The translations under genes and the position numbers were made by a program. A stretch of 64,000 bases of DNA from Saccharopolyspora aridisoli (GTDB lineage Bacteria; Actinomycetota; Actinomycetes; Mycobacteriales; Pseudonocardiaceae). The notes beneath the pieces were generated by a model. The model saw only the letters and a list, made by a program, of their open reading frames with translations. It ran no database searches and was not told the origin of the DNA. The stretch spans positions 1 through 64,000 of the forward strand of contig NZ_SMKV01000018.1 of assembly GCF_004348445.1 (NCBI RefSeq), in the 5' to 3' direction. Of the stretch, positions 18,351 through 27,487 are shown in pieces (the stretch's first letter is position 1; each line of letters opens with the position of its first letter).

Positions 18351-20375
18351 TCAGGGCTGGGTGGGACGAATCCGCAGGAACGTGACGGAGTTCGGCGGGA
18401 ACGTGTAGGTGAAGGTGTCGGCGGCGCCGTCGAAGGTCGCCTCGACCGGCCGGATCGGTTGCGAGTCGGGCGTGTTCACCGCCGCCGGATCGCCCTGCAA
18501 CGTGGTCACCCGCGCGACCGGGGCCACCTCACGTCCCAGCTCGACGGTGGTCGGGGCGGGTGCGGACTGGGCGTTGACCACCTTGACGATGAGTTCGCCC
18601 GTGGCGTCGTCGAGGGTCACGACCTGGCGGAACGTCGGCGACTCGGTTGCCGTGCTCGGCAGCACGCGGTCACCGACGTTGTTCATGAACAGCTTCTGGG
18701 TTTCGTAGCTGGTCGACCCCCACGACCGGTGGTTGTCGAACCAGATCATGTCCGGACGCCACTGCACGTAGTCCTCGTTCGCCAGCAGGGGTGCGTAGGA
18801 GGCCATCTCGACCACATCGGCGTTGCGCTCCAGCCCGGTCATGTAGGCGGCCTCGGCGAGCGAGTTGCCCCAGCGATCGTCCTTGGAGGCGTACTCACCG
18901 AGGAAGACCTTCGGGCCGTTGCGGTCGTATGTGTCGTAGCGGTGGTTGTTGTCCAGGAACCACTGCGGGTCGTTGTAGTAGTGCTCGTCGACCATGTCGA
19001 CGGCGTGCTGCCGGTTGAGTTCCCACGCCCGCTCGAACGTCGGTCCGCTGTCGTCCGGCCCGGAGTTGCTGATCACGGTCATCTCGGGGTGGTGGGCCTT
19101 GATCGCATCGCGGAAAGCGGTGAAGCGCGCCATGAACTCGTCCGGCAAGTTCTCCTCGTTGCCCACCCCGATGTGGGTGAGCCCGAACGGCTCCGGGTGT
19201 CCCATTTCCGCGCGTTTCGCGCCCCAAGGCGACGTGACCGGGCCGTTGGCGAACTCGATGAGGTGGAGCGCGTCCTGGACGTGGCGTCGCAGCAGCTCGG
19301 GGTCATCGGTGGCCTGGTTCTCCCCGCACCCGGTGACCAGCGCAGGCACCACCGGGAGCGGCATCGCCCCGATGTCCTCGGCGAACTGGAAGTACTCGAA
19401 GTAGCCGAGCCCGTAGGACTGGTTGTAGCCCCAGAAGTTGGCGTTGGTGGCGCGTTGCTCGACCGGGCCGACGGTGTCCTTCCACTGGTAGGACCTGCGG
19501 CGCGGCCAGTCCGGCGCCGCGTACGCCTCGTGACTGCCGGTGTTGACCAGGCAGCCCCCCGGGAAGCGCAGGAAACCGGGCTCCAGCGCGGCGACCTTCT
19601 CGGCCAGGTCCCGGCGCATCCCGTTCGGGCGGCCCTTGAACGTGTCCTCGGGGAACAGCGACACGACGTCCAGTCCGAGGGTTCCGGTACCACCTGCGGC
19701 CACCTCCAAGCGCGCGGTCGTGCTCGTGGCGGTCGCGGTCAGCACTCCTGAGTACTTCGCCCAGCCGTCGCCCCGGACGGTGAGCTCCAGCGGCTTGGCG
19801 AGCGCTTTCCCGGACGGGTCGCGAAGAGTCGCGGTCAGCGGCGTGCCGGCCTCCTGGTCGGTGCGCGCCCAGGCGGAGAAGTCGTAGCGACCGCCCTCCT
19901 CAACGGCGATTCCGGTGTTGTAGCCGGTGTTGGTGACGCCGAACCGCGCCTGCGGATCGCCGTGGACGTCCGCCTGGAGCCTCAGGTAGCGGCGGTTGCG
20001 CTCGTTGAGCCGACCGTCGTCGTCGACCACTTCCGCAGTTCCCGTCGCCCCGCCCGACGCGGCGGGTTCCCACGAGGTCAGCGGGACGTAGTCGGCGTTG
20101 TCGGCAGGGTCGTACTCGAACGACCGGTTCTGCACCAGTTCGGCGTAGAGCCCGCCGTCGGCGGCGCGGTTGATGTCCTCGTAGAAGACCCCGTACATCG
20201 TGTCGTCGACGATCGGTCCGGTGGCGTTGGGGTCAACGGTCAGCGTGTAGGCGGAGTCCTGCGCGCTCGCCGCGTGCGGGGCGATCAGCGCGGTCGCGAG
20301 CAGGACGCCCACGGCGGGAACGGCTCTCGGTCGCATCCTCGACCTGCGCGACGGAAGGGGGACGTCTCTCGCCAT
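18351..20375 (-). CDS. Secreted GH51 alpha-L-arabinofuranosidase with CBM-like insert
   Basis: A 674-residue exported enzyme. The signal peptide is basic then hydrophobic (AVPAVGVLLATALIAPHAASA). A carbohydrate-binding-like beta-sandwich (about residues 75-235, with GRYDFSAWARTDQEAG) precedes the GH51 catalytic barrel. The acid/base Glu is in HIGVGNEENLPDEFM (around 405) and the nucleophile Glu in KVFLGEYASKDDRWGN (around 492). FLRFPGGCLVNTGSHEA is another family signature. ATG 20375 has GAGGAG 5 nt upstream. It differs from the cytoplasmic GH51 at 12636 in length, secretion and accessory domain, so the locus has an outside and an inside arabinofuranosidase. Confidence 0.92.
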   Translation of the reverse strand: MARDVPLPSRRSRMRPRAVPAVGVLLATALIAPHAASAQDSAYTLTVDPNATGPIVDDTMYGVFYEDINRAADGGLYAELVQNRSFEYDPADNADYVPLTSWEPAASGGATGTAEVVDDDGRLNERNRRYLRLQADVHGDPQARFGVTNTGYNTGIAVEEGGRYDFSAWARTDQEAGTPLTATLRDPSGKALAKPLELTVRGDGWAKYSGVLTATATSTTARLEVAAGGTGTLGLDVVSLFPEDTFKGRPNGMRRDLAEKVAALEPGFLRFPGGCLVNTGSHEAYAAPDWPRRRSYQWKDTVGPVEQRATNANFWGYNQSYGLGYFEYFQFAEDIGAMPLPVVPALVTGCGENQATDDPELLRRHVQDALHLIEFANGPVTSPWGAKRAEMGHPEPFGLTHIGVGNEENLPDEFMARFTAFRDAIKAHHPEMTVISNSGPDDSGPTFERAWELNRQHAVDMVDEHYYNDPQWFLDNNHRYDTYDRNGPKVFLGEYASKDDRWGNSLAEAAYMTGLERNADVVEMASYAPLLANEDYVQWRPDMIWFDNHRSWGSTSYETQKLFMNNVGDRVLPSTATESPTFRQVVTLDDATGELIVKVVNAQSAPAPTTVELGREVAPVARVTTLQGDPAAVNTPDSQPIRPVEATFDGAADTFTYTFPPNSVTFLRIRPTQP

Positions 20376-20429
20376 CTTCGCTCCTCGGTTCAGCGTTCGG
20401 TTCGCGACACGCACGTCTCCGGGTTTGAA

Positions 20430-20455
20430 TGTTCGGTATACCGGACAATGTCCGG
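20430..20455. promoter_or_regulatory. Overlapping inverted repeats upstream of secreted GH51
   Basis: TGTTCGGTATACCGGACA (20430-20447) is an 18-bp inverted repeat with one mismatched pair. It overlaps CCGGACAATGTCCGG (20441-20455), which has perfect 7-bp arms. The GTATAC centre resembles GntR-family operators. The sites lie 55-80 bp before the GH51 start, a normal operator position, and differ from the LacI-type sites elsewhere in the locus. Confidence 0.5.
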
Positions 20456-20861
20456 GCGGAGCCGCAGAACAAGTTAGAGGCTGGACCGTGATCCGGTCAA
20501 CATGCGGGTCAGAGAGCTCCGCCGGACGCGGGTGGCTGCGCGCGACGTCCTCACCGACGTGGCCCGCACCTGCTCCGCCGGGAGCGGGCCCGCCGACGTC
20601 CGATCGGCGGGCCTCCTGCGTTCCACATCAGGATCTGTGCTCGCCGAGCCTGGCCGGGCGCGAGAGGGCGACCGGCGGAACGTCGTCATCGCTTTCACGC
20701 GCACGGCGGTGCCGCTTCCAGCGCCACCACACCACCGTGAGTGAGGGGACCGCGATCGCCGCGCACACGGGGCACATGGAACCGAGTGGGGCGCACGCGG
20801 GGCGTCACGTCAACGCGGCTTCGAACGAGTCGCCGGACAACTCCTGGGGGAGGGCAACGCG
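20456..20861. other. Divergent intergenic region with one hairpin
   Basis: These 406 bp between two divergent genes contain no recognisable gene. GGCCCGCCGA (20587-20596) pairs perfectly with TCGGCGGGCC (20604-20613) around a 7-nt loop. This terminator-like hairpin is unexpected in a divergent promoter region and may be a leader attenuator for the plus-strand gene or the end of an unannotated short transcript. Confidence 0.4.
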
Positions 20862-22796
20862 ATGGCGCGCGTTTCCACGGGGACCACTCTGCCTCGGCCA
20901 CCGGGCTTGCGCGGCCCGCTCACGCAGCGCCGCCTGGTGCGGGCTGGCGCCCTCGGCGGCTCGCTCGTGCTCCTGGGGCTGCTGCCCACCCTGCTCGGCG
21001 GCCCGGTGTGGTTGCGAGCCGCGGGGCTCGTCCCGGGCTTCGGGATCGTCTACGCGACGCCCACGCCTACCTGGTCGGTCGAGCTCGTGGCGTGGGTGCT
21101 GCTGAACCTCATCGTCCTGCTGGCGGTCGGAGCGGGCCTGCTGACGGGCCTTCAGCGCATCATGACGAAGGGCGATCACCTCACCCTCCCAGCCGTCGTC
21201 ATCGCCTCGATGCTGCTGGCCGCGATCCTCGCGGCCGTGCACGACGGGCACGGGCACGCGCAGCAGGAGTGGGTGCCGGTCGCGGAGGTGCTCGCGGTCA
21301 TCGGCACCCCGGCGGCGCTGCTGATCCGGGAGCGGCGCCGGGGGCGGTCCGCGCGCCGAGTCGGTGACGCCCGCCAGGGCCGCCTGGACGCGGCTGCGCG
21401 CGAGGAATGGCGGCCAGGCCGGGACGAGCGCGCTGACGAGGACGATCGGGCGCGGCTGGCGCGGTGGGCGGAAACCCTCGCGCTGCAACCCGCGCACGAG
21501 TGGAACAACTTCGGCGCGTTCGGCGACGAGTACCTCCTCCCGGCCATGCGCTACCGCGTCTGGGCGGTGTTCCTGATGCTCGCGAGCCTGCGGCACACCC
21601 ATACGCCGGCGTACTGCGGATATCGCGACGACGCGCTGCGCGCGCTCGTGCTGCGGATGACCGACAAGCCGGTCTGGCGCTACTGGCTGCGGGAGAACCG
21701 CTGGGGCATGCTGCGCGACAGCGCCGATCCGATCGGTGGTCCGGCGAACGTCATGTACTCCGGGTACCTGCTGCTGATGCTCTCGGCGTACCGCCAGGCG
21801 ACCGGGGACGACAGCTTCGACCGGCCCGGCGCGCTCCGGTTCCGCTGGGACGACCGGACCGAATTCGCCTACAGCCACACCGATGTCGCCGAGCGGGTCA
21901 CCGCGAACTTCCGCCGCTCGCCGCTGGTGCTGTGGCCGTGCGAGCCGGGACTGGTGTTCCCGTTCTGCAACTCCGTGGCCCTGGCGGGCCTGCGGATGTA
22001 CGTCACCTGCGCCGGGACCCGCCACGCTGAGCTGATCGCACCGAAGTTCCTGCACCGGTTGCGCACCGAGTTCACCGCGCCGGACGGCGACATCTGCGCG
22101 TTGCAGGCCAGCAGGTTCGGGATCACGGCCCGCTCCGCCCGTGGCATCACCAACACCGCGGCCATCGCCGCGCTGCTGTCGCCGCTCGACCCGGACTTCG
22201 CCTGGCGCACCTGGCAGCTGCTCGTCGCCGAAGAGCTCGACTCCGGCCGCTACGCGCGAACCGACCGAGCGGGAAGTCCCGCCCCGACCGACGCGGACTG
22301 GGGCGGGGGCGCGAACCGCGCGAACGCCTTGGGCTGGACCATGTTCCTCGCCCGCGCTCGCAGCGCGCCCTGGTACCGCCGGCTCCGCGAAGCCGCGCGG
22401 AACCTGGAGAACCCGCCCGCGGAATTCCGGATGTTCGACGCGTCGGTGCACGCCAACGGGATCCTCGGCCTGGGCGCGGTCACCGACGAAAGCGCCTGGC
22501 GGAACATGTTGCTCACCCCGTCGCGCCACACCGGCCCGCGCCTCACCGAAGTGCCCTGGCCGGACATCACGGTCGTCACCGCGACCACCGACGGCAGATC
22601 CCACTACGCGATCCTCCGCTGCGGCACCGGCGGCGCCCTGCGCCGCCACCGGCTCGGTTTCGACCACCTGGTTCCGCACGGCACTTACACCATGGACGGC
22701 GCCACAGCGCGGGAAGTCACCGCGGACGCGACCGGGAGAGCGGTGGTGGAGGTCGACCTGCGGCCCCGCCACCACCTCCGCCTCACGCGGGGCTGA
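20862..22796 (+). CDS. Membrane-fused linalool dehydratase/isomerase-like protein
   Basis: A 644-residue protein. The N-terminal part has about four hydrophobic helices (near 28-46, 70-95, 109-125, 138-153), then an alpha/alpha-barrel-type region from about residue 190. [34 protein letters not shown] and [19 protein letters not shown] resemble the linalool dehydratase-isomerase (Ldi) family. Cys360 and Cys369 (C-E-P-x6-C) have the same nine-residue spacing as the catalytic Cys171/Cys180 of Castellaniella Ldi. The Tyr in MYSGY may stand where Ldi has His129; that alignment is from memory. Membrane-fused homologues occur in Rhodococcus. The substrate could be a tertiary alcohol, but no terpene pathway is adjacent. 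GGGGGAGGG precedes ATG 20862. A weak GGGCG/CGCCC stem lies just after the stop (22802-22815). Confidence 0.72.
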   Translation: MARVSTGTTLPRPPGLRGPLTQRRLVRAGALGGSLVLLGLLPTLLGGPVWLRAAGLVPGFGIVYATPTPTWSVELVAWVLLNLIVLLAVGAGLLTGLQRIMTKGDHLTLPAVVIASMLLAAILAAVHDGHGHAQQEWVPVAEVLAVIGTPAALLIRERRRGRSARRVGDARQGRLDAAAREEWRPGRDERADEDDRARLARWAETLALQPAHEWNNFGAFGDEYLLPAMRYRVWAVFLMLASLRHTHTPAYCGYRDDALRALVLRMTDKPVWRYWLRENRWGMLRDSADPIGGPANVMYSGYLLLMLSAYRQATGDDSFDRPGALRFRWDDRTEFAYSHTDVAERVTANFRRSPLVLWPCEPGLVFPFCNSVALAGLRMYVTCAGTRHAELIAPKFLHRLRTEFTAPDGDICALQASRFGITARSARGITNTAAIAALLSPLDPDFAWRTWQLLVAEELDSGRYARTDRAGSPAPTDADWGGGANRANALGWTMFLARARSAPWYRRLREAARNLENPPAEFRMFDASVHANGILGLGAVTDESAWRNMLLTPSRHTGPRLTEVPWPDITVVTATTDGRSHYAILRCGTGGALRRHRLGFDHLVPHGTYTMDGATAREVTADATGRAVVEVDLRPRHHLRLTRG

Positions 22797-22870
22797 TCTG
22801 CGGGCGTGTTCGCCCCACTTCCTCCGGCGCTGGGGCGAGAATGGGGACTCCCCGTCTTCAGGAGGTCGCC

Positions 22871-23330
22871 GTGCCGGAGGATCGCCCGCTCTACCCGCCG
22901 TTCACCCGCGAGACCGCGCTGCAGAAGGTCCAGGCGGCCGAGGACGCCTGGAACACGCGCGATCCGCAGCGCGTCGCTGGCCTACACGCCCGATTCGCAG
23001 TGGCGGAACCGGGACGTGTTCGTCAGCGGCAGGGAGGAGATCGTCGCCTTCCTGACCCGCAAGTGGGAGCGCGAGCTCGACTACGCGCTGCGCAAGAGCC
23101 TCTGGAGCTTCGAGGAGAACCGCATCGCGGTCCGCTTCCAGTACGAGTGCCACGACGCCGCCGGCCAGTGGTGGCGCAGCTACGGCAACGAGCTCTGGGA
23201 GTTCGACGAGCACGGCCTGATGCGGCGCCGCGAAGCCAGCATCAACGACGTCGCCATCGACGAGGCCGACCGCCGCGTCCAGGGTCCCCGCCCGGAGGCG
23301 GAACGCGGCCTCGACATCCCGCTCCGCTAG
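22871..23330 (+). pseudogene. DUF1348 (SnoaL/NTF2-like) protein, frameshifted
   Basis: The family product would start [20 protein letters not shown] at GTG 22871 (GGAGG 5 nt upstream) and run to RDPQRVA. It then continues in another frame as [20 protein letters not shown] and on through [20 protein letters not shown] to LDIPLR. The break is at about 22974-22976, where two bases appear missing (or one added) relative to the expected codons. Both halves read well and together give the usual ~155-residue protein of the nuclear-transport-factor-2 fold, function unknown. Either a recent inactivating mutation or a sequencing error explains this. Confidence 0.75.
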
Positions 23331-23419
23331 CGGGGAGTCCTGCCAGGGCCTTCGCGACCTGCGGGCGGTGGCGTGCGAGGATGACCGCTGGTGAGCGAGA
23401 TGATGAACGTGGGGGAGCC

Positions 23420-24430
23420 GTGACGGCGCGGATTCCGGTGGTCGTGCTGGCGGGCTACTTGGGCTCGGGCAAGACCACCCTGCTGAACCACCTGCTGCGC
23501 AACGACGACGGACGCCGGATCGGTGTGCTGGTCAACGACTTCGGCAGCATCAACATCGACGCCATGAACGTCGCCGGGCAGGTCGACATCGCGATGTCGA
23601 TGGAGAACGGCTGCCTGTGCTGCGCGGTCGACGCCGACGGCGTGGACCGGATGCTGGAGCGGCTGGCCTACCCGGGCGCCCCGCTGGACGTCATCGTGAT
23701 CGAGGCCAGCGGCATCGCCGAACCTCGCCAGCTGGTTCGGATGGTGCTGTCCTCGCAGAACCCGCACATCGAGTTCGGCGGGCTAGTGGAGGTCGTCGAC
23801 GCCGCCGAGTTCGACGACACCCGGGCCCGGCACCCGGAGCTCGACGATCACGTTCGGCTCGCCGACCTGGTGGTCGTCAACAAGGTCGACCGCGTCGGTG
23901 AGGCCGACCGGGACCGGGTGATCGGTGCGGTCCGCGAGATCGCCGACGGTGCCGTGCTGCCCGCTGAGCGGGGCAGGATCTCCCCGGGCATCCTCTTCGA
24001 CGACGTCGAGGCGCGTGACTTCGGGACGAGGCAGCTGTCCTTCGCCGACCTGGAGGAGCACGATCACGACCACGACCGGCACATGCACGCCGCCTACGAG
24101 TCGATGGAGTTCATCGCCGACCGGCCGCTGAACCCCTCGGCGTTCCTGCGCTTCCTCAACGAGCGCAGCCGGGGCGTCTACCGCATCAAGGGCCCCATCG
24201 ACTTCGGCCCGTCCGGCGACGACCGGCGCTTCGTGCTCCACACCGTCGGCGTCTACGCCGCGTTCGAGAAGACCAGGTGGAAGGGTCCGCGGGCCACCAG
24301 CCTCGTCCTCATCGGCACCGACCTCGACACCGAGGACCTCACCCGCCGACTCCAGTCCTGCGTCGACCCGGACCCCGACACCATCGACGAGCTCGGAATC
24401 CTCAACCTGGCCCGCCACCTGGACGACTGA
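23420..24430 (+). CDS. CobW/G3E-family GTPase (metal chaperone type)
   Basis: A 336-residue G3E GTPase. Walker A is [12 protein letters not shown] (residues 12-23), the CxCC metal motif is ENGCLCCAV (around 65), a Walker B-like segment is [12 protein letters not shown], and the base-specificity motif is VVNKVD. A histidine-rich stretch [13 protein letters not shown] around residue 220 could bind Zn2+, Co2+ or Ni2+. The CobW C-terminal domain ([17 protein letters not shown]) follows. GTG 23420 has GGGGGAG close upstream. Members insert metals into target enzymes or act in metal limitation. No zinc-uptake or cobalamin genes are adjacent, so the client is unknown. Confidence 0.87.
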   Translation: MTARIPVVVLAGYLGSGKTTLLNHLLRNDDGRRIGVLVNDFGSINIDAMNVAGQVDIAMSMENGCLCCAVDADGVDRMLERLAYPGAPLDVIVIEASGIAEPRQLVRMVLSSQNPHIEFGGLVEVVDAAEFDDTRARHPELDDHVRLADLVVVNKVDRVGEADRDRVIGAVREIADGAVLPAERGRISPGILFDDVEARDFGTRQLSFADLEEHDHDHDRHMHAAYESMEFIADRPLNPSAFLRFLNERSRGVYRIKGPIDFGPSGDDRRFVLHTVGVYAAFEKTRWKGPRATSLVLIGTDLDTEDLTRRLQSCVDPDPDTIDELGILNLARHLDD

Positions 24431-24600
24431 GTCCACCACGGCCAGCACTGGTCCGAACCGATCGGCCGAGGCGGACATCGATCACGGACCTGTTCGGGCC
24501 AGATCGCCCGTTGCGGACCACCGGCCCCGGCCGTCGCGGCTCCCGTCGCGGGGTCAGGGCGGCCACCGCGTCGGTGGTGTCGACTCCTGCGGCGATCTAG

Positions 24601-25284
24601 GTGTGCGGGAACCCGGTGGGCAAACCGGCGCTGGTGCTGCACGGCGGTCCCGGCTCGGGCTGCCCCAGCGCAGGTCGGGTCGCAGGACACCGCACGCCGT
24701 CGGGTTGCGTGCTGGCGCTGGCCTACGCCCAGCGACATCCGGGCCGGGTGCCGGAGATGGTGCTCTGCGCCCTGGCCACCGGACGGCGCGCCGAAACCGA
24801 CCTGCTCACAAGCGGACTCGGCGCGATCTTCCCGCAGGCGTGGGAACGCTCCCGCGGCGGCGTGCCCGAATCCGGCTGCGATGGCGATCTCGCCGACGCC
24901 TACCACGTTGCTCATGGACCCGACCCCGCCGTGCACCGCAGAGCGCGCGGGACTGGTGCGCTTGAATGAGGCGCTGGGCCCGGGCTCGGCGCCTGACACG
25001 AGGTTCGACGACCCGGAATTCGCCCTCTGGTTCGCGCGCGTCGTCACCCACTTCTGGCGTCACGGCTCCTGGTTGCGAGGAGCAGCTCCTGAGCGGAACC
25101 GGCGCTCTGGCGGGCATTCCCGCGAAGTTCCTCCAAGGCGTGCTGGACCTGGGCAACCTGCTGGCACCCCGCGGCAGCTCGAGGCCGCCTGGCAGGGAGC
25201 CGAACTGGAGCTCGTGGACGCCGGTCACCGCGCCGCAGGTGGTGTGGCCGAGGCCGTCGTGCGGGCCACCGACCCTTCCGCCCC
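24601..25284 (+). pseudogene. Proline iminopeptidase (alpha/beta hydrolase), degraded
   Basis: Pieces of a proline iminopeptidase appear in order but in different frames. The first is GNPVGKPALVLHGGPGSGC (24607 onward), followed by an internal deletion of about 75 residues that removes the nucleophile elbow GGSWGS. Next comes VLALAYAQRHPGRVPEMVL to DLADAYH in the first frame, then LLMDP and FDDPEFALWFARVVTHFWRH in a second. ALAGIPAKFLQGVLDLGNLL sits in a third frame, and LEAAWQGAELELVDAGH returns to the second. At least four frame changes, the missing active-site region and the missing N-terminus mean it cannot be functional. Confidence 0.8.
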
Positions 25285-25445
25285 CCGGCGGTGCATCCCT
25301 GCGAGCGGTGAGGACGATCTGTAACGTCGCGACTGCCGTCGTTCAAACGACCTGCGCCGACGTGTGTACCGGAGCGATCCTCCGGGTAGTCCGCGAGGTC
25401 GAGCACGACGTTCCAGACGCGACGAGCACCGAGAGGGGACCGAGC

Positions 25446-26660
25446 ATGGCCGAGCGGGACCGGGGTGAGGCCTCCGGTGAAGCCGGCGACCCGGGCGGGG
25501 AAGAGCACGACGAGAGCTCCGAGGACCAGCAGGAAGCCGAACAGCTCGCGGAACGCGGTGAGCCGGAGTCGGAGTCGGAGTCGGAGACTCCCGATCGACG
25601 CCTCGGGCTGGTGGCCGACCCGGACATGCCCGAGCGCGTTACCCGGCGGCTCGCCCGCGACCTGCCCGAACTGCTCAGCGACGAGGAGCTGTCGTGGGCC
25701 GTCGAGGTCGACGTCGACCCGGTGACCGCGGGACGGCACAACACCCGCGACATCCTGGCCTCCACCCGTGAGCGGATGGACCACCACCACTGGGACCTCG
25801 CGATCTGCCTGACCGACCTCCCGGTGCGCGCCAACGGTCGCCCGGTGGTGGCCGAGGCCGACCTCGACCGCGACGTGGCCGTGGTGTCGCTGCCCGCGCT
25901 GGGCGGTACCCAGGTGTACCGGCGGTCCAAGCAGGTCATGCTGCTGATGGTCGACGAGCTGATCGGCCGCGAGGACGGTGGCGAGAACCGCTACGGCCTG
26001 GACAGCAAGCTCTCCAGGCTCCTGGCGCCGGTGCAGCGCCAGGAGCACAACGGCGAGCACGAGGCGGACGTCCGCTACACCACCACTCGCAGGCGCGGCC
26101 GGTTGAGGCTGCTCAGCGGGATGGTGCGCTCCAACGAGCCCACGCAGCTGATCTTCGGGTTGCGCAGCGCGCTGGCCGCGGCGTTGGCCACCAGCGCCTT
26201 CGGTCTGTCGTCCAGCACGATCTGGCAGATCGGCGATCAGCTCGGAGCGTTCCGGCAGGTCACCGCCGCGGTGCTGTCGGTGGCACTCCTGGTCGGCTGG
26301 ATGATCCTCGCGCACGGGTTGTGGGAGAAGCGGCGCAACAGCAGCGAGAACGATCGCGACCAGGTGCTGCTCTACAACACCTCCACGGTGGCGACGCTGA
26401 CCATCGGGATCGGTGTCATGTACTTCGGGCTGTTCGCGGTCAACCTGGTGGTGGCGCTGTTCCTCGTGCCGCCTCACCTGCTCGCCAGCACCCTCGGCCA
26501 CCCCGCCGACTTCACCCGCTACCTGGCGTTGGCCTGGGGATTCACCACCATGGGGGTGGTCGCCGGAGCGCTGGGGTCGAGCCTCGAATCCGATCAGGCG
26601 GTGCGCCAGGCCGCCTACGGCTACCGCGAGGATCAGCGCCGCGGCGAGCAGGAGCGCTAG
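25446..26660 (+). CDS. Uncharacterised actinobacterial membrane protein
   Basis: I do not recognise this 404-residue protein. The first ~50 residues are acidic and low-complexity, with a Glu-Ser run encoded by a short GAGTCG tandem repeat near 25570. A soluble domain (about 50-215) contains LARDLPELLSDEELSWAVEV and HHWDLAICLTDLPVR. The C-terminal half is membrane-embedded with about four hydrophobic segments (around FGLRSALAAALATSAFGL, VTAAVLSVALLVGWMIL, LTIGIGVMYFGLFAVNLVVA and LALAWGFTTMGVVAGALG). GAGAGGGG precedes ATG 25446. Its stop overlaps the converging reductase gene by 4 bp. A membrane-anchored sensor or transport role is only a guess. Confidence 0.75.
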   Translation: MAERDRGEASGEAGDPGGEEHDESSEDQQEAEQLAERGEPESESESETPDRRLGLVADPDMPERVTRRLARDLPELLSDEELSWAVEVDVDPVTAGRHNTRDILASTRERMDHHHWDLAICLTDLPVRANGRPVVAEADLDRDVAVVSLPALGGTQVYRRSKQVMLLMVDELIGREDGGENRYGLDSKLSRLLAPVQRQEHNGEHEADVRYTTTRRRGRLRLLSGMVRSNEPTQLIFGLRSALAAALATSAFGLSSSTIWQIGDQLGAFRQVTAAVLSVALLVGWMILAHGLWEKRRNSSENDRDQVLLYNTSTVATLTIGIGVMYFGLFAVNLVVALFLVPPHLLASTLGHPADFTRYLALAWGFTTMGVVAGALGSSLESDQAVRQAAYGYREDQRRGEQER

Positions 26661-27487
26661 GACAGCGCGGCGAGCCGGTCCTGCCGCCAGCGCTCGGTCC
26701 TGGCCAGGTCGTTGAAGGTGAACAGGTGGAATCCGCTGATGGCGTTGCCCGGTGAGGTGATCTGGTCGGTCAGGCCGGCGACCAGCTTGTCCGGCCGGTA
26801 GCCGCTGGGCAGGAAGAAGCGCCAGAACATCGCCGACTGCTTGGCGAGGAACCGCGCGGACTGACCGAGGCCGAGACCCGCCGAGACCCGGATCAGCTTC
26901 TGCCGGTTGACGCTGCCCGGGACCCCCACCCGGACCGGCGTGGTGATCCCGGAATCGTGCAGCCGCCCGGCCCAACCGGTGGTCGTGGCGGGGTTGAAGC
27001 ACAACTGGGTGACGATCTCGTGCGCGTGAACGGCCTTGCGCCGCAACGCTTCGGATATCACCGAATCCGGGATCGTGCCGTGCCCCTCCGGGTATCCGGC
27101 GATGCCGATGTGGGAGAAGTCGCGCCCGCCCTCGGCGAGGGCGAGCAGCAGGCCCTCCGCGTCGGAGAACTCGCCGGCGGGCTCGGCGGCGTCACCGCCG
27201 ACGACGAACACGCGGTCCACGCCCGACTCCAGCAGCCGCGCGGCGATCTCGTCCAGCTCGGCGCGGTCGCGAACCAGCCGTGCGGCCAGGTGCGGGGCGG
27301 TGGCGTAGCCGTTCTTGCTGAGCCGGACGGCCAGGTCGACCGTCGGTTCCAGCCCCCTGGCCTCGGTGGTGGTGACGGTCAGCACCACGTCCCGGGGGAC
27401 GTGGGCGAGGACCTCCTCCTCGGTGCTGCCGAAGGGCAGGACCTCGTAGGAGGCGTTGCGCAGCGCAGCGGCCAGCACCGCGCTCAC
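26657..27487 (-). CDS. Methylenetetrahydrofolate reductase family protein
   Basis: A 276-residue TIM-barrel protein of the methylenetetrahydrofolate reductase family, which reduces 5,10-methylene-THF to 5-methyl-THF with FAD. VLTVTTTEARGLEPTVDLAV, VFVVGGDAAEPAGEFSDA, HIGIAGYPEGHGTIPDS and AHEIVTQLCFNPATTTGWAG follow the family order of substrate- and flavin-binding strands. The GTG start at 27487 overlaps the upstream stop as GTGA. It is the last gene of the sox-mscR operon, so it would withdraw methylene-THF produced by sarcosine and dimethylglycine oxidation toward methionine synthesis. It is divergent from the MetF of methionine pathways, so a specialised paralogue is plausible. Confidence 0.82.
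   Translation of the reverse strand: MSAVLAAALRNASYEVLPFGSTEEEVLAHVPRDVVLTVTTTEARGLEPTVDLAVRLSKNGYATAPHLAARLVRDRAELDEIAARLLESGVDRVFVVGGDAAEPAGEFSDAEGLLLALAEGGRDFSHIGIAGYPEGHGTIPDSVISEALRRKAVHAHEIVTQLCFNPATTTGWAGRLHDSGITTPVRVGVPGSVNRQKLIRVSAGLGLGQSARFLAKQSAMFWRFFLPSGYRPDKLVAGLTDQITSPGNAISGFHLFTFNDLARTERWRQDRLAALS

Noticed and set aside
25560-25595. GAGTCG tandem repeat as a CRISPR or intergenic satellite
   Set aside because: The repeat is only a few units, has no spacers and is in frame within the membrane protein gene, encoding a Glu-Ser run.
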